Assembly (NCBI RefSeq): GCF_024159265.1
Contig: NZ_JAMYWY010000001.1
Span: 4,340,001-4,404,000, forward strand
Length of the DNA: 64,000 bases
Direction: 5' to 3'
Origin: Paenibacillus sp. 1781tsa1
Lineage (GTDB): Bacteria; Bacillota; Bacilli; Paenibacillales; Paenibacillaceae
The stretch's first letter is position 1; each line of letters opens with the position of its first letter. Positions 52,269 to 61,554 of this stretch are shown one piece after another. A program made the position numbers and the translations under genes. The notes beneath the pieces were generated by a model. It was given only the letters and a program-made list of their open reading frames with translations. It was not told the origin of the DNA and made no database searches.

Positions 52269-54248
52269 CTATTCTTCGTACTCTGTAAAGTCGACGTTCT
52301 CTACAATCCAGCGTTTCCGCGGATCAACCTTATCACCCATGAGCGTAGATACACGACGTTCTGCTTTTGCTGCATCAACAATCTGTACCTTCAGCATCGC
52401 ACGAGTTTCCGGATTCATTGTTGTCTCCCACAGTTGATCCGGATTCATCTCACCAAGACCTTTATAACGTTGAAGCTCAACATTATTACCGAATTCCTTC
52501 ATATAATTCGCCAGTTCTTCATCCGTCCATGCATATCGAACACTCGCAAGCTTACCAGACTTACGAGTAAGTTTGTACAATGGCGGCTGAGCAATATATA
52601 CTTTGCCTGCATCAATTAAAGGCTTCATATAACGATAAAAGAAGGTCAATAACAGCACCTGAATATGTGCGCCGTCCGTATCCGCATCGGTCATAATGAT
52701 AATTTTGGAATAATTGCTGTCTTCAACTGCAAATTCGGTTCCTATGCCCGCTCCGATCGCCGCGGTAATGGCGCGGTATTCTTCATTTTTGAGAATGTCC
52801 GCCAGCTTTGATTTTTCCGGATTAAGCGGTTTTCCCTTAAGGGGCAAAATAGCCTGAATCTTTGAGTCGCGCCCTTGTTTGGCAGAACCACCTGCGGAAT
52901 CACCTTCGACAATAAACAACTCATTTCGGGTAAAATCCTTGGATTGCGCCGGCGTCAATTTGCCGTTCAGGTTGGAACTTTCACTGCGTTTCTTGCCTGT
53001 ACGCATATCATCACGTGCTTTGCGAGCTGCTTCTCTGGCTCTGGAGGCTTGCACCGCTTTGCGAATTAACGTTTGCGCTACCTGCGGGTTTTCTTCCAGG
53101 AACCGCTGAATATTCTCGGACACGACCGAATCCACAGCACTCCGCGCGGTTGCGCTTCCGAGCTGATCCTTCGTCTGACCTACGAACTCAACCTCTGACA
53201 TTTTGACACTGATGACGGCCATCATGCCTTCACGCAGATCATTACCTTCGAGGTTTTTATCTTTTTCCTTAATCATGCTGGTTCGCCGTGCGTAATCATT
53301 CATTACACGGGTATACGCAGCCCTGAATCCGGTCTCATGAGTACCGCCGCCCCGAGTAGGGATCGAGTTCACGAACGAAGCCAGTGTCTCTGTATAACCC
53401 GCGTTATACTGGATTGCCACTTCGACTTCAATGTCATCCTTCTCCGCATAGAAGTGAATAACATCATGCAACACATCTTTATTTTCGTTAAGAAAAGCAA
53501 CAAACTGGCTTGCTCCGCCTTCATACATGTATTCATCCTGATTGCCCGAACGTTCGTCCTTGAGCACAATTTTCAGACCAGAATTCAGAAAAGCAATCTC
53601 CTGAAGGCGTTCTGCCAATGTATCATAATTAAATTGAATGCCATTCTGGAACACCCGAATATCCGGTTTGAATGTCACTTTCGTACCTGTCCGATTGGTA
53701 TTGCCCAACACTTCGAGACCGGAGACCGGTTCACCGACATGTTCAATCCCTTTTTTGTCCTTCCAATACTCGAATCGCTGACGATGAATCTTACCATCAC
53801 GGAAAATCTCGACTTCAAGCCACTCGGACAATGCGTTTGTAACTGACGCACCTACACCGTGCAAACCGCCTGATTTTTTGTATCCTGATCCACCGAACTT
53901 TCCGCCTGCGTGCAAAATCGTAAACACGACCTGGGGAGTAGGAATCCCTGTTTTATGTATACCTGTCGGAATTCCCCTTCCGTTATCCTGAACCGTAATA
54001 GAACCGTCCTTATGCAGCGTGATATCGATTTTGGAGCAGAATTTGGCGAGATGTTCGTCGACAGCGTTGTCGACAATTTCCCATACCAAATGATGTAAAC
54101 CCGAAGTGCTGGTGCTGCCGATGTACATCCCCGGCCGTTTCCGTACCGCTACCAACCCTTCAAGTACTTGAATGTCGTCCGCGTCGTAGCCTGAAGACCC
54201 CTGTCCTCCGCCTGTCGAACCTGCCGACATATCGATTTGCTCGACCAT
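52269..54248 (-). CDS. parE: DNA topoisomerase IV subunit B
   Basis: 659 residues with GGGGGAG before the ATG. GHKL ATPase: EIVDNAVDEHLA and DNGRGIPTGIH, GGLHGVGASVTNALS; Toprim: FIVEGDSAGGSAKQG and MTDADTDGAHI with metal-binding Asp residues. Shorter than GyrB of proteobacteria, as in Firmicutes ParE. Twelve bases upstream of parC. Confidence 0.97.
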   Translation of the reverse strand: MVEQIDMSAGSTGGGQGSSGYDADDIQVLEGLVAVRKRPGMYIGSTSTSGLHHLVWEIVDNAVDEHLAKFCSKIDITLHKDGSITVQDNGRGIPTGIHKTGIPTPQVVFTILHAGGKFGGSGYKKSGGLHGVGASVTNALSEWLEVEIFRDGKIHRQRFEYWKDKKGIEHVGEPVSGLEVLGNTNRTGTKVTFKPDIRVFQNGIQFNYDTLAERLQEIAFLNSGLKIVLKDERSGNQDEYMYEGGASQFVAFLNENKDVLHDVIHFYAEKDDIEVEVAIQYNAGYTETLASFVNSIPTRGGGTHETGFRAAYTRVMNDYARRTSMIKEKDKNLEGNDLREGMMAVISVKMSEVEFVGQTKDQLGSATARSAVDSVVSENIQRFLEENPQVAQTLIRKAVQASRAREAARKARDDMRTGKKRSESSNLNGKLTPAQSKDFTRNELFIVEGDSAGGSAKQGRDSKIQAILPLKGKPLNPEKSKLADILKNEEYRAITAAIGAGIGTEFAVEDSNYSKIIIMTDADTDGAHIQVLLLTFFYRYMKPLIDAGKVYIAQPPLYKLTRKSGKLASVRYAWTDEELANYMKEFGNNVELQRYKGLGEMNPDQLWETTMNPETRAMLKVQIVDAAKAERRVSTLMGDKVDPRKRWIVENVDFTEYEE

Positions 54249-54324
54249 TCATGCTCCCCCTTCTTAACTTGCAACTAAAAAAATGCCTAAAATGCAAACA
54301 GATGTTTTCTTATCCTTGTCCATT

Positions 54325-55323
54325 TTAATTCAAGATATCCCGTTTCGTAAAGACAAGGAATGACACAATGAGTGAAGCAACGCCCCAAACACTAAGCACA
54401 ATAAGAGAAAAACCTAAATTCATACCCTCGATTGGCGGTAATCCACCTGACAAATAATCAGGAAGTTCGAGGTTAACCATGAACAGATATTTGGCTGTCT
54501 GCCAGGATGCAGCCATACTGGTCAAGATTGTTCCTGCAATCAGAGCGGCCATCATGATAACGATACTTGCTGCTGTACTTCGCACAAGTACGGATACCAT
54601 AAATGCAAGCATAGCCACAATAACGCTCACAAACCAGATCAATCCTGCCTGCATAAGCATATACAACCACTGGTCTACAGCATGCACTGCCGACATATCG
54701 ACATCTGTTCCCACAACTTTGAATCCTGTGAAGATTGGCATGTTGAAGCCTTTGTAACCAAAGACCGCACCCGATATGACATAACATATAATGTAGGCTG
54801 ATACCACGATGATCGAGACAAACATAATCAGCGTAATTAATTTGCTCAGAAGCACTTTCCAGCGTCTAACCGGACGCGTTAAAAGCATTTTAATCGTACC
54901 TGTCGTACGTTCACCTGAAACAAGATCTGAAGCAATAGCCATGATTAACAGTGGAATAAACAATCCAACTGCATTGTTCATGAACTCCCGTGTAAAGGTA
55001 ACACCACCCGGTTCTTTTGGATTGATGTCATTTTCGAGATAATACTGCATCTGCTGGATATACACTGTTCTATATTTCTTGTACTCTTCAGGTACCCGAT
55101 CGCTACCGAGCGAGTTTTGATTGTCTGTGATGGCCTGTTGCAGTTCAAGCCGCCAATCGCCGCCAAACTTGTCGCGATTATTCTCCGCAGATTTCATCTG
55201 GGCATACGTAAACATCGGTACCAGGATCGCAAGTACAATAAATATAATATAAAGCCGTTTTTTCTTCACCATCTTAATCGTTTCATTCCGGATCAGCGGC
55301 ATGATATTACTCAATGGATTCAC
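54325..55323 (-). CDS. ABC-2-type transporter permease
   Basis: 332 residues. One N-terminal helix, an outer region of ~75 residues, then five or six helices with LLTRPVRRWKVLLSK, a typical ABC-2 loop. Its start overlaps the ATPase gene by 17 bases. Together they form an ABC-2 exporter of unknown substrate. Confidence 0.85.
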   Translation of the reverse strand: MNPLSNIMPLIRNETIKMVKKKRLYIIFIVLAILVPMFTYAQMKSAENNRDKFGGDWRLELQQAITDNQNSLGSDRVPEEYKKYRTVYIQQMQYYLENDINPKEPGGVTFTREFMNNAVGLFIPLLIMAIASDLVSGERTTGTIKMLLTRPVRRWKVLLSKLITLIMFVSIIVVSAYIICYVISGAVFGYKGFNMPIFTGFKVVGTDVDMSAVHAVDQWLYMLMQAGLIWFVSVIVAMLAFMVSVLVRSTAASIVIMMAALIAGTILTSMAASWQTAKYLFMVNLELPDYLSGGLPPIEGMNLGFSLIVLSVWGVASLIVSFLVFTKRDILN

Positions 55324-56272
55324 CTTCTGTCATTTTTAAGAATAGTTGTTCAAGCGTAGGCTGAATCCGCTGTACCCCTTCAACTTGTACACCAGCTTGA
55401 ACCATCTGTTGTACCATATCAGGAATGCGATCTTCATGCATCTCGGCAACCACAGCGTTGGGACCAAGGCCCGCAACAATGGTATCATCCATTACATCCG
55501 CAGGTCGACTTACCAGAGCAATTTCTGCATCCAGTAACATCTTTTTGCCTTGCTCAAGTGGGGAAACATGCCATATCGCCAACTTGGAATGATCTTCAAT
55601 CAGTTCGCTTACGCCTCCAACGGCAAGCACACGCCCTGCACTGATAATCGCTACTCTGTCACAGAGAAGCTGGATCTCACTTAACAAGTGACTGCTGACA
55701 AATACAGCCATCCCTTCACTCGCAAGTTGTTTAATAAAGACACGAAGTTCCTTAATTCCTTTTGGATCAAGGCCATTCGTCGGTTCATCCAGAATGAGCA
55801 GACGAGGCCGCCCAAGTAACGCTTGTGCAATACCGAGCCGCTGACGCATACCAAGTGAGTATGTTCTGACTTTATCGTGAATACGCTGATCCAATCGTAC
55901 AATATCCACAACTTCCTGGATACGATCATTATCCACTCCCGGTTGCATGCGGGCAAAATGTTCCAGGTTCTCCCATCCGGTCAGATAGGTATATACCTCG
56001 GGATTTTCAACAATGGAGCCTACATACTTCAAAGCGCGCTCAGGGTCCCGATTCACATCATAACCACAGACTTTAATTTTCCCTTCTGTCGGTTTGATCA
56101 GATCCACCAGCATCCGTATCGTTGTTGTTTTCCCTGCACCGTTTGGACCGAGAAATCCAAAGATCTCACCAGGTTTTACGTCAAATGTAACGTCTTTAAT
56201 GATCCACTTGCGCCCGATCCGCTTCTTCAGATGCTGTACAGACAGGACGGAATCATACTGCTGCTCTGCCAT
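55307..56272 (-). CDS. ABC transporter ATPase (CcmA/NatA-like)
   Basis: 321 residues. Walker A GPNGAGKTTTIRM; signature YSLGMRQRLGIAQA; Walker B LLILDEPTNGLDP. A C-terminal ~100-residue domain typical of the CcmA/NatA-like family. It starts right after the SGNH hydrolase stop codon, in one operon with the permease. Confidence 0.92.
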   Translation of the reverse strand: MAEQQYDSVLSVQHLKKRIGRKWIIKDVTFDVKPGEIFGFLGPNGAGKTTTIRMLVDLIKPTEGKIKVCGYDVNRDPERALKYVGSIVENPEVYTYLTGWENLEHFARMQPGVDNDRIQEVVDIVRLDQRIHDKVRTYSLGMRQRLGIAQALLGRPRLLILDEPTNGLDPKGIKELRVFIKQLASEGMAVFVSSHLLSEIQLLCDRVAIISAGRVLAVGGVSELIEDHSKLAIWHVSPLEQGKKMLLDAEIALVSRPADVMDDTIVAGLGPNAVVAEMHEDRIPDMVQQMVQAGVQVEGVQRIQPTLEQLFLKMTEGESIE

Positions 56273-57145
56273 TTAATTTCCGCTCCCTTCTGCCGGTGTA
56301 TCCGCCTGGAATTCCTGTGCAATCCGAACTGCAATTTGCTCATAACCTTGTCCGTTTGGATGAAAATGATCTGACGAAAGATACTCCCCCAGATGATTTT
56401 CAAATAAATCGAATGTAGGGACAAGTGTCATCTTATCCTCATTGTTTAAAATAGCCAGTGCAGCATCGTTCCAAGCGGCAACAACTGCATTCCCTGGCTT
56501 CTCCAATTCTTTCACATCACCAAATGGATTGTACAACCCTATGTACGCAATCTGTGCATCGGGATTGATTTCTTTGACTTTCTTCAAAATCTCTTGAAGG
56601 CGTTTGGACGTTTCGGGTAAAGCCGCTGCCAGCTGCTCTGCTGTTGGCGGATCTTCCCCCTGTAGAACTTGCCCTCCCTGGAACAGATCATTCGCGCCAA
56701 TGGATAGCAAAATAAAATTGGACTGCTGCAGGACGTAACGTACGCCTTGCTCATCGAGTTTTTCCAATAAAGCATCCGTTCTCAAACCGTTCACACCCAG
56801 ATTGTTAAGAACCTGAACGTCATATCCTTTATCTTTAAGCAGGTTCCCTGCACGTCTCACAAAACCGAGTCCCTCATCATCCCCCGTACCTCTTGCCAGG
56901 GAATCGCCAATGACGGCCATCCGAATCTTGCCATCTTCCACTACAGCGGGTTCTCCTTCCTTATCCTTGGATGGAGCAGTTGCCTCCTGGCCTGTAGTTA
57001 ACGCTGAATCTCCCTCGGGGAAAATCACGTCTTTTATAGCGTATCCAAATCCAAACAACAACAACAAGGTTGCCAAGATGGATACTGTACTGACGGTTCT
57101 CCAGATCCATGGTGCTGAATCAAGGCTTTTTTTCTTTTTCATCAT
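56273..57145 (-). CDS. Membrane-anchored SGNH/GDSL hydrolase
   Basis: About 290 residues from one of two adjacent ATGs (57145/57142), placed there by GGAG seven bases upstream. N-terminal membrane helix (SILATLLLLFGFGYAI), a Glu/Thr-rich linker, then SGNH blocks: AVIGDSLARGTGDD, NNLGVNG, SIGANDLFQG and SSDHFHPNGQGY (catalytic Asp and His). Extracytoplasmic lipase/esterase-like activity, possibly on cell-wall ester groups. First gene in an operon with the ABC exporter. Confidence 0.87.
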   Translation of the reverse strand: MMKKKKSLDSAPWIWRTVSTVSILATLLLLFGFGYAIKDVIFPEGDSALTTGQEATAPSKDKEGEPAVVEDGKIRMAVIGDSLARGTGDDEGLGFVRRAGNLLKDKGYDVQVLNNLGVNGLRTDALLEKLDEQGVRYVLQQSNFILLSIGANDLFQGGQVLQGEDPPTAEQLAAALPETSKRLQEILKKVKEINPDAQIAYIGLYNPFGDVKELEKPGNAVVAAWNDAALAILNNEDKMTLVPTFDLFENHLGEYLSSDHFHPNGQGYEQIAVRIAQEFQADTPAEGSGN

Positions 57146-57200
57146 CACATCTCCGCTCATGTACACCAGTCTGGGTGCTTAATAATTTATAATGACTTTA

Positions 57201-57257
57201 CATCAAGGCGTGTCTGAAAATCCGCTTGCTTCGGAGTTTTCAAGACACGCCTTGATG
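57201..57257. repeat. Long near-perfect hairpin
   Basis: CATCAAGGCGTGTCT and AGACACGCCTTGATG form a perfect 15-base stem, extended inward by GAAAATCCG/CGGAGTTTTC, in 57 bases. No T tract follows on either strand. Probably a palindromic repeat unit or insertion remnant rather than a terminator. Confidence 0.55.
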
Positions 57258-57351
57258 ATGCTATTCCTAAATAACATAAATGTTCTGTCGTTAATTTGCA
57301 AATTTTGCCGCTACATTCGCAGAATTCATTTTCGATATGTCATTTAACGGA

Positions 57352-57399
57352 AAAAAGGTTATGCCATACACAGATTTCAACTGTGCTGGCATAACCTTG
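57352..57399 (-). terminator. Terminator of the CAP-domain gene
   Basis: Twelve-base stem AAGGTTATGCCA/TGGCATAACCTT, six T following on the minus strand; 38 bases past the stop codon. Confidence 0.85.
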
Positions 57400-57436
57400 T
57401 GAAAAAGAAAGTTCATACTTTCTTCATTATAATTGC

Positions 57437-58270
57437 TTATTTACCGATAAACTCTTGAGCCCAGTATCCGTTGTAGAACCCTACACCGATATGCGTAAAG
57501 TTTTTGCTCAGGATATTGGCACGGTGTCCTGCACTATTCATCCAGGCTGTTACAACTTCCTGAGGTGTTTTTTGTCCTTTGGCAATGTTCTCACCTGCAT
57601 AGCTGTAAGTTACTCCGAATTGTTTCATCATATCAAACGGAGAACCATACGTAGGTGACTGGTGATCAAAATAGTTATTGTTGCTCATATCTTTTACTTT
57701 GGCTACAGCTACTTTGTCCAGAAGAGCATCTGAAGTCAGTGCGCTCAGACCTGCTTTGGCACGCTCAGCGTTCACAAGCTTTACAACTTGCGTAGCAAAG
57801 TCGGATTGTGTGCTTTCGCTACCATTATTACTTGTATTGTTACCTGTGTTACCCGTGTTTGAAGGATCTTTAGCCGGTGTCGTTGCCGGTTTTTCTTCTT
57901 GTGTTGGTTGTGCTGGTTTAGTCGGTTGCTCAGGCTTAGTTGTCGGCTGAGTTGGCTTTGTAGTCGGCTGAGTTGGCTTTGTAGTCGGCTGAGTTGGCTT
58001 TGTAGTCGGCTCAGCAGGTTTGGTCGTTTGATCAGGCTGTGTAGCAGGCTTCTCTACGATTTGCCCCTCGGATACAGTATATCCGTTTTGTTTCAGCCAT
58101 TTCTCCAGATATGCTTTCAGGCTGTCTGTACTTGTAATTTTGTAAGTGGTGACAGTCTTATATGTTGAATCTGCAGCAGACGCGGAAGCAGGAAGCATTA
58201 CACCTACGGCCAGTACGGCTGTCAGACTACTCGTTACGACAGTTTTCATCCATTTCTTTTTCAAATTCAT
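57437..58270 (-). CDS. Secreted CAP/SCP-domain protein (YkwD-like)
   Basis: 277 residues; AAGGAG before the ATG. Signal peptide ends in ASASAAD. Residues 34-70 carry a short domain common in Paenibacillus YkwD-like proteins, then a Thr/Lys/Pro repeat linker (TTKPTQP units), then a CAP domain (LVNAERAKAGLSAL, FDHQSPTYGSPFDM, YAGENIAKG, GHRANILS). Found widely on Firmicutes surfaces and spores; function unclear. Confidence 0.9.
   Translation of the reverse strand: MNLKKKWMKTVVTSSLTAVLAVGVMLPASASAADSTYKTVTTYKITSTDSLKAYLEKWLKQNGYTVSEGQIVEKPATQPDQTTKPAEPTTKPTQPTTKPTQPTTKPTQPTTKPEQPTKPAQPTQEEKPATTPAKDPSNTGNTGNNTSNNGSESTQSDFATQVVKLVNAERAKAGLSALTSDALLDKVAVAKVKDMSNNNYFDHQSPTYGSPFDMMKQFGVTYSYAGENIAKGQKTPQEVVTAWMNSAGHRANILSKNFTHIGVGFYNGYWAQEFIGK
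57942..58004. repeat. Three perfect 21-base tandem repeats
   Basis: GTCGGCTGAGTTGGCTTTGTA repeated three times exactly, inside the CAP-protein linker, each coding for a TTKPTQP unit; degenerate units flank it. Confidence 0.9.
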
Positions 58271-58448
58271 TCATCTCCTTAAGATTAGTTATTACAACTT
58301 TGTAATTAATACTCTAGCAGTATATCAATTCAACAGGAGATTGTGAACCTATAAAATATGGAAAAGTAACTTTTTTGTCATTTTCTAGAATGTATCAGAT
58401 CATACTGAGAGCGTGCCCTGCCTGCCTCTATCCCTGCCTATAAAAGCA

Positions 58449-58490
58449 TAAAAAAAAGACATTCAGACTAAAAATATTAGTCGAATGCCG
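58449..58490 (-). terminator. Terminator of the purT operon
   Basis: Stem GACATTCAGACTAA/TTAGTCGAATGCC with one bulge and eight T following on the minus strand, about 90 bases past the GNAT gene. Confidence 0.75.
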
Positions 58491-58580
58491 CTTCACCATC
58501 TATTTATCAGTCACTACATCAGAACGTGCAGATCCGGATATCATGAGAATTTCCATGCAATAGAAGAAACTTATTTTATA

Positions 58581-59039
58581 CTATAGAAGAACTTTACTGA
58601 ACCGATAACCTCTCTTCTGAAAACCAATGTGCTCATAAAAAGAGTACGTTGTTGAAGTCACTTCACGGTTCGCACCTGTGACAAACAGTTGTTTACCACC
58701 TTGCTGTCTGCCCCAATCTTCGGCACGAGCCATCAGACGACGGCCAATACCACCACCACGATGTTCTTGACCTACAATCAGGGAAGTAATTTGTGCGGCA
58801 GGTTCTGGATAGGCATGACTTTGCACACATTGCAAGCCAATCACACCAATAATTTGTTCATCCACTTCGGCAACAAGCATGCATGCGTTAGGATTGGTTT
58901 CCAAACATTCAATGCGTTCTTTCATGACATTGGCTGTTGTCGGATAGCTGACCTCTCGCATCAGTCCCGTTACCGCTTCAGCATCTCGCAGTTCACACTC
59001 TCGGATCATCAGTACAGGGGCCTCAACATTATTGGACAT
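58581..59039 (-). CDS. GNAT-family N-acetyltransferase
   Basis: 152 residues. Acetyl-CoA loop is [19 protein letters not shown] (R/Q-x-x-G-x-G/A), with the C-terminal [13 protein letters not shown] typical of GNAT. Starts inside the end of the purT gene (11-base overlap), so it is translationally coupled; amino or peptide substrate unknown. Confidence 0.88.
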   Translation of the reverse strand: MSNNVEAPVLMIRECELRDAEAVTGLMREVSYPTTANVMKERIECLETNPNACMLVAEVDEQIIGVIGLQCVQSHAYPEPAAQITSLIVGQEHRGGGIGRRLMARAEDWGRQQGGKQLFVTGANREVTSTTYSFYEHIGFQKRGYRFSKVLL

Positions 59040-60216
59040 GATTTACCTCCACTTTCAGCATATTAGCGGCTTGCACCGCTGTTTTACGAGCTTCTTCCAC
59101 ATCTTGGCCAGCACTTAGCGCTACAGCCATTCGGCGTCCTACTTTGGTCTCAGGTTTGCCAAATACACGAATCTGAGTACGAGGAAGAGCCAACGCTTCT
59201 TCAATCCCGCCTACAGTAAAGTCAGATGTTTCATCATTAGCCTTCAGCGTCGCTGAAGCTCCCGGTGTCAACAGATGTACACCTGTAACCGGAAAACCAA
59301 GAATTGCACGTACATGCAGCGCAAACTCGGAACTGTCTTGCGTCACCATTGTAACCATACCTGTGTCGTGCGGACGAGGAGATACCTCGCTGAACACAAC
59401 ACCATCCGATGTTAGGAACAATTCCACTCCAAACAGTCCATAGCCGCCAAGTTCATCCGTAACGGATTTGGCAATATGACAAGCCTGCTCCCATTGCTCA
59501 GGAGTCATCGCATGAGGCTGCCACGATTCGACATAATCCCCATCTTTTTGAATGTGGCCTATCGGAGGACAGAATACGGTGCCTGATACAGACCTAACGG
59601 TAAGTAATGTAATCTCACTGTCAAATTGCACAAAGCTCTCCACGATGACACGAACGGATTTGCCACGAGCCCCCGAAAGAGCAATGTTCCAGCAATCCTC
59701 CACATCCCCCGGTGTACGGCATACACTCTGCCCTTTGCCGGAAGAACTCATCAATGGTTTAATAACACAAGGTGTGCCAAGCTCACGTACGGCATCCTGA
59801 AGTTGTTCCAGGTTATCCGCAAAAAGGTAATCAGCTGTAGGAAGTTTCAATTGTTCGGCTGCAAGACGACGGATGCCTTCGCGATCCATCGTTAGACGTG
59901 CAGCTCGGGCAGTAGGTACTACACAAAATCCCTCTTCCTCAAGCTCCAGTAAAGCTTCTGTTGCAATAGCTTCAATCTCAGGTACGATGTAATGAGGTTT
60001 TTCTTTACGGATCAATTGTTTCAAAGCTTCGGCATCCAGCATGTCGATGCAGTAAGACCGGTGCGCGACCTGCATTGCAGGTGCGTTCTCATAACGATCA
60101 ACAGCGATCGTCTCTACACCCAGTCGTTGGGCCTCAATAACGACCTCTTTTCCCAATTCTCCACTGCCTAATAGCAGCATTTTTTTGGCTTGAGCCGTAA
60201 AAGGAGCACCCCACAT
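59029..60216 (-). CDS. purT: Formate-dependent phosphoribosylglycinamide formyltransferase (PurT)
   Basis: 395 residues from the ATG at 60216 (GGGAGG 12 bases upstream). ATP-grasp: [60 protein letters not shown]. Makes formyl-GAR from GAR, ATP and formate in purine synthesis, an alternative to PurN. Length and motif order match PurT rather than PurK. No purine riboswitch seen upstream. Confidence 0.93.
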   Translation of the reverse strand: MWGAPFTAQAKKMLLLGSGELGKEVVIEAQRLGVETIAVDRYENAPAMQVAHRSYCIDMLDAEALKQLIRKEKPHYIVPEIEAIATEALLELEEEGFCVVPTARAARLTMDREGIRRLAAEQLKLPTADYLFADNLEQLQDAVRELGTPCVIKPLMSSSGKGQSVCRTPGDVEDCWNIALSGARGKSVRVIVESFVQFDSEITLLTVRSVSGTVFCPPIGHIQKDGDYVESWQPHAMTPEQWEQACHIAKSVTDELGGYGLFGVELFLTSDGVVFSEVSPRPHDTGMVTMVTQDSSEFALHVRAILGFPVTGVHLLTPGASATLKANDETSDFTVGGIEEALALPRTQIRVFGKPETKVGRRMAVALSAGQDVEEARKTAVQAANMLKVEVNHVQ

Positions 60217-60457
60217 GTTCTTTCCAATCCTCCCAAAGAGAAATCTTCTATATATCTGTCTCTCTATTTTCGGGGTTTTGGTTAAAGATTGCAAGAGTGC
60301 TCCCTATTTTTCTTGTGAATTTTACAAGATTTTTTGTGTTTTTTCGATCAAATTTTACAATTACCGCTTACAGATTCGATACTCTTTCCATTCCTCCCAG
60401 AATTAAGGAAAAGTTAAAAGGGAAGATTTTAATATTTCAGAGAATCGGAATACACAA

Positions 60458-60489
60458 ACAAATCCCAAATTTAAAATCTTGGGATTTGT
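60458..60489 (-). terminator. Terminator overlapping the end of the reductase gene
   Basis: ACAAATCCCAA/TTGGGATTTGT, 11-base perfect stem. The stop codon of the upstream gene (60471-60473) is inside the loop. Confidence 0.75.
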
Positions 60490-61502
60490 CGATTCTTTTC
60501 TCTGAAAATTTCATTATGTGAGGAAACGTAGGCCATCTTGGGTGCGTCTGGTGTCATGTATTGTTTCGCACTATTGACTGCAACAATCGCATCATTGAAG
60601 GCTCCGGCAATGAGTCTGACTTTGCTCTCGTGGGTCGCACAATCCCCTGCTGCAAAAACACCTGGAAGACTCGTCTGTGCATGGTGGCTCATTCGAACCA
60701 TTCCATCGTCCATTTCTATGCCACAACTGGCCAGATCACTTAAATTGCTTTTATATCCGTGACTAACAACGACTTCATCCACTTCCAACACGACTTTGTC
60801 CTGACTTTCCATATGCGTAATCACAACTTGATGGATTCGTTCACCATTATTGTGAAGCTGCGTGATACTATATGGTGTTCTCACATCCGTTATATTGTTC
60901 ATCTCGCTCACATTTCGTTCCATTGCACGGAACTCATTATTCCGGTGGATTACGACTACACTGTGTGCAAGTTTAGCAAGTTCAATTGCCCAGTCTACTG
61001 CACTGTTGCCTCCTCCTGAAATGAGCACACGTTTCCCTGAAAAATGTGCTGGATTTTGCACGGTGTAATGAAGATTTTCATACTCACATTCAATTGGCTC
61101 CTGAAGCTCCAGCTTCTGAACTTCTGCGACACCACGGCCTACCGCAACAATAATCGTACGCGTATAATGGATATCCCCTTCAGTGGTAAACATACTCCAT
61201 ATTCCGTTATCCAGTCGAGTGAACCTTTCCACTTTGCAATTCAATACAAACGTTGGATTAAACGTATTGGCCTGCTGAACAAGCCACTCGATCAACTTCG
61301 AACATTTCATAGGCGGTAGACCACCTACATCCCAAATTGTTTTTTCCGCATAGGTATGCAGAAATCCACCAAGCTGGTCTTTACCTTCGATGATTTTAAC
61401 TTTCATGTCACGCATCCCTGCATAAAAAGCCGCATACATGCCTGCAGGTCCGCCTCCAATGATGGTTACATCATAGATATCTTCTTCATTCATCTTGAAC
61501 AC
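60471..61502 (-). CDS. Ferredoxin/flavodoxin-NADP+ reductase-like (TrxR fold)
   Basis: 343 residues. FAD site IIGGGPAGMYAAFYAGMR; NADPH site VLISGGGNSAVDWAIELA; second FAD motif GVFAAGDCATHE. Thioredoxin-reductase redox CxxC is absent, as in the YumC/FNR2 class. Beside siderophore genes it might supply electrons for iron release or for the flavodoxin at 43796. Confidence 0.87.
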   Translation of the reverse strand: MFKMNEEDIYDVTIIGGGPAGMYAAFYAGMRDMKVKIIEGKDQLGGFLHTYAEKTIWDVGGLPPMKCSKLIEWLVQQANTFNPTFVLNCKVERFTRLDNGIWSMFTTEGDIHYTRTIIVAVGRGVAEVQKLELQEPIECEYENLHYTVQNPAHFSGKRVLISGGGNSAVDWAIELAKLAHSVVVIHRNNEFRAMERNVSEMNNITDVRTPYSITQLHNNGERIHQVVITHMESQDKVVLEVDEVVVSHGYKSNLSDLASCGIEMDDGMVRMSHHAQTSLPGVFAAGDCATHESKVRLIAGAFNDAIVAVNSAKQYMTPDAPKMAYVSSHNEIFREKNRQIPRF

Positions 61503-61554
61503 ACCCTGTTAATTTAGTTATGAATTCGAGATACATGTAACATTACCAGTTTGT

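Noticed and set aside
53337-53846. A 169-codon plus-strand open frame
   Set aside because: Antisense to parE, with no ribosome site and no recognisable domain.
57942-58004. CRISPR-like array
   Set aside because: The 21-base units are contiguous, without spacers, and in frame in a protein linker.
60217-60470. A purine riboswitch ahead of purT
   Set aside because: The conserved loop pairs of the purine aptamer are not visible; only AT-rich sequence and a short TCTTGT/ACAAGA repeat are present.
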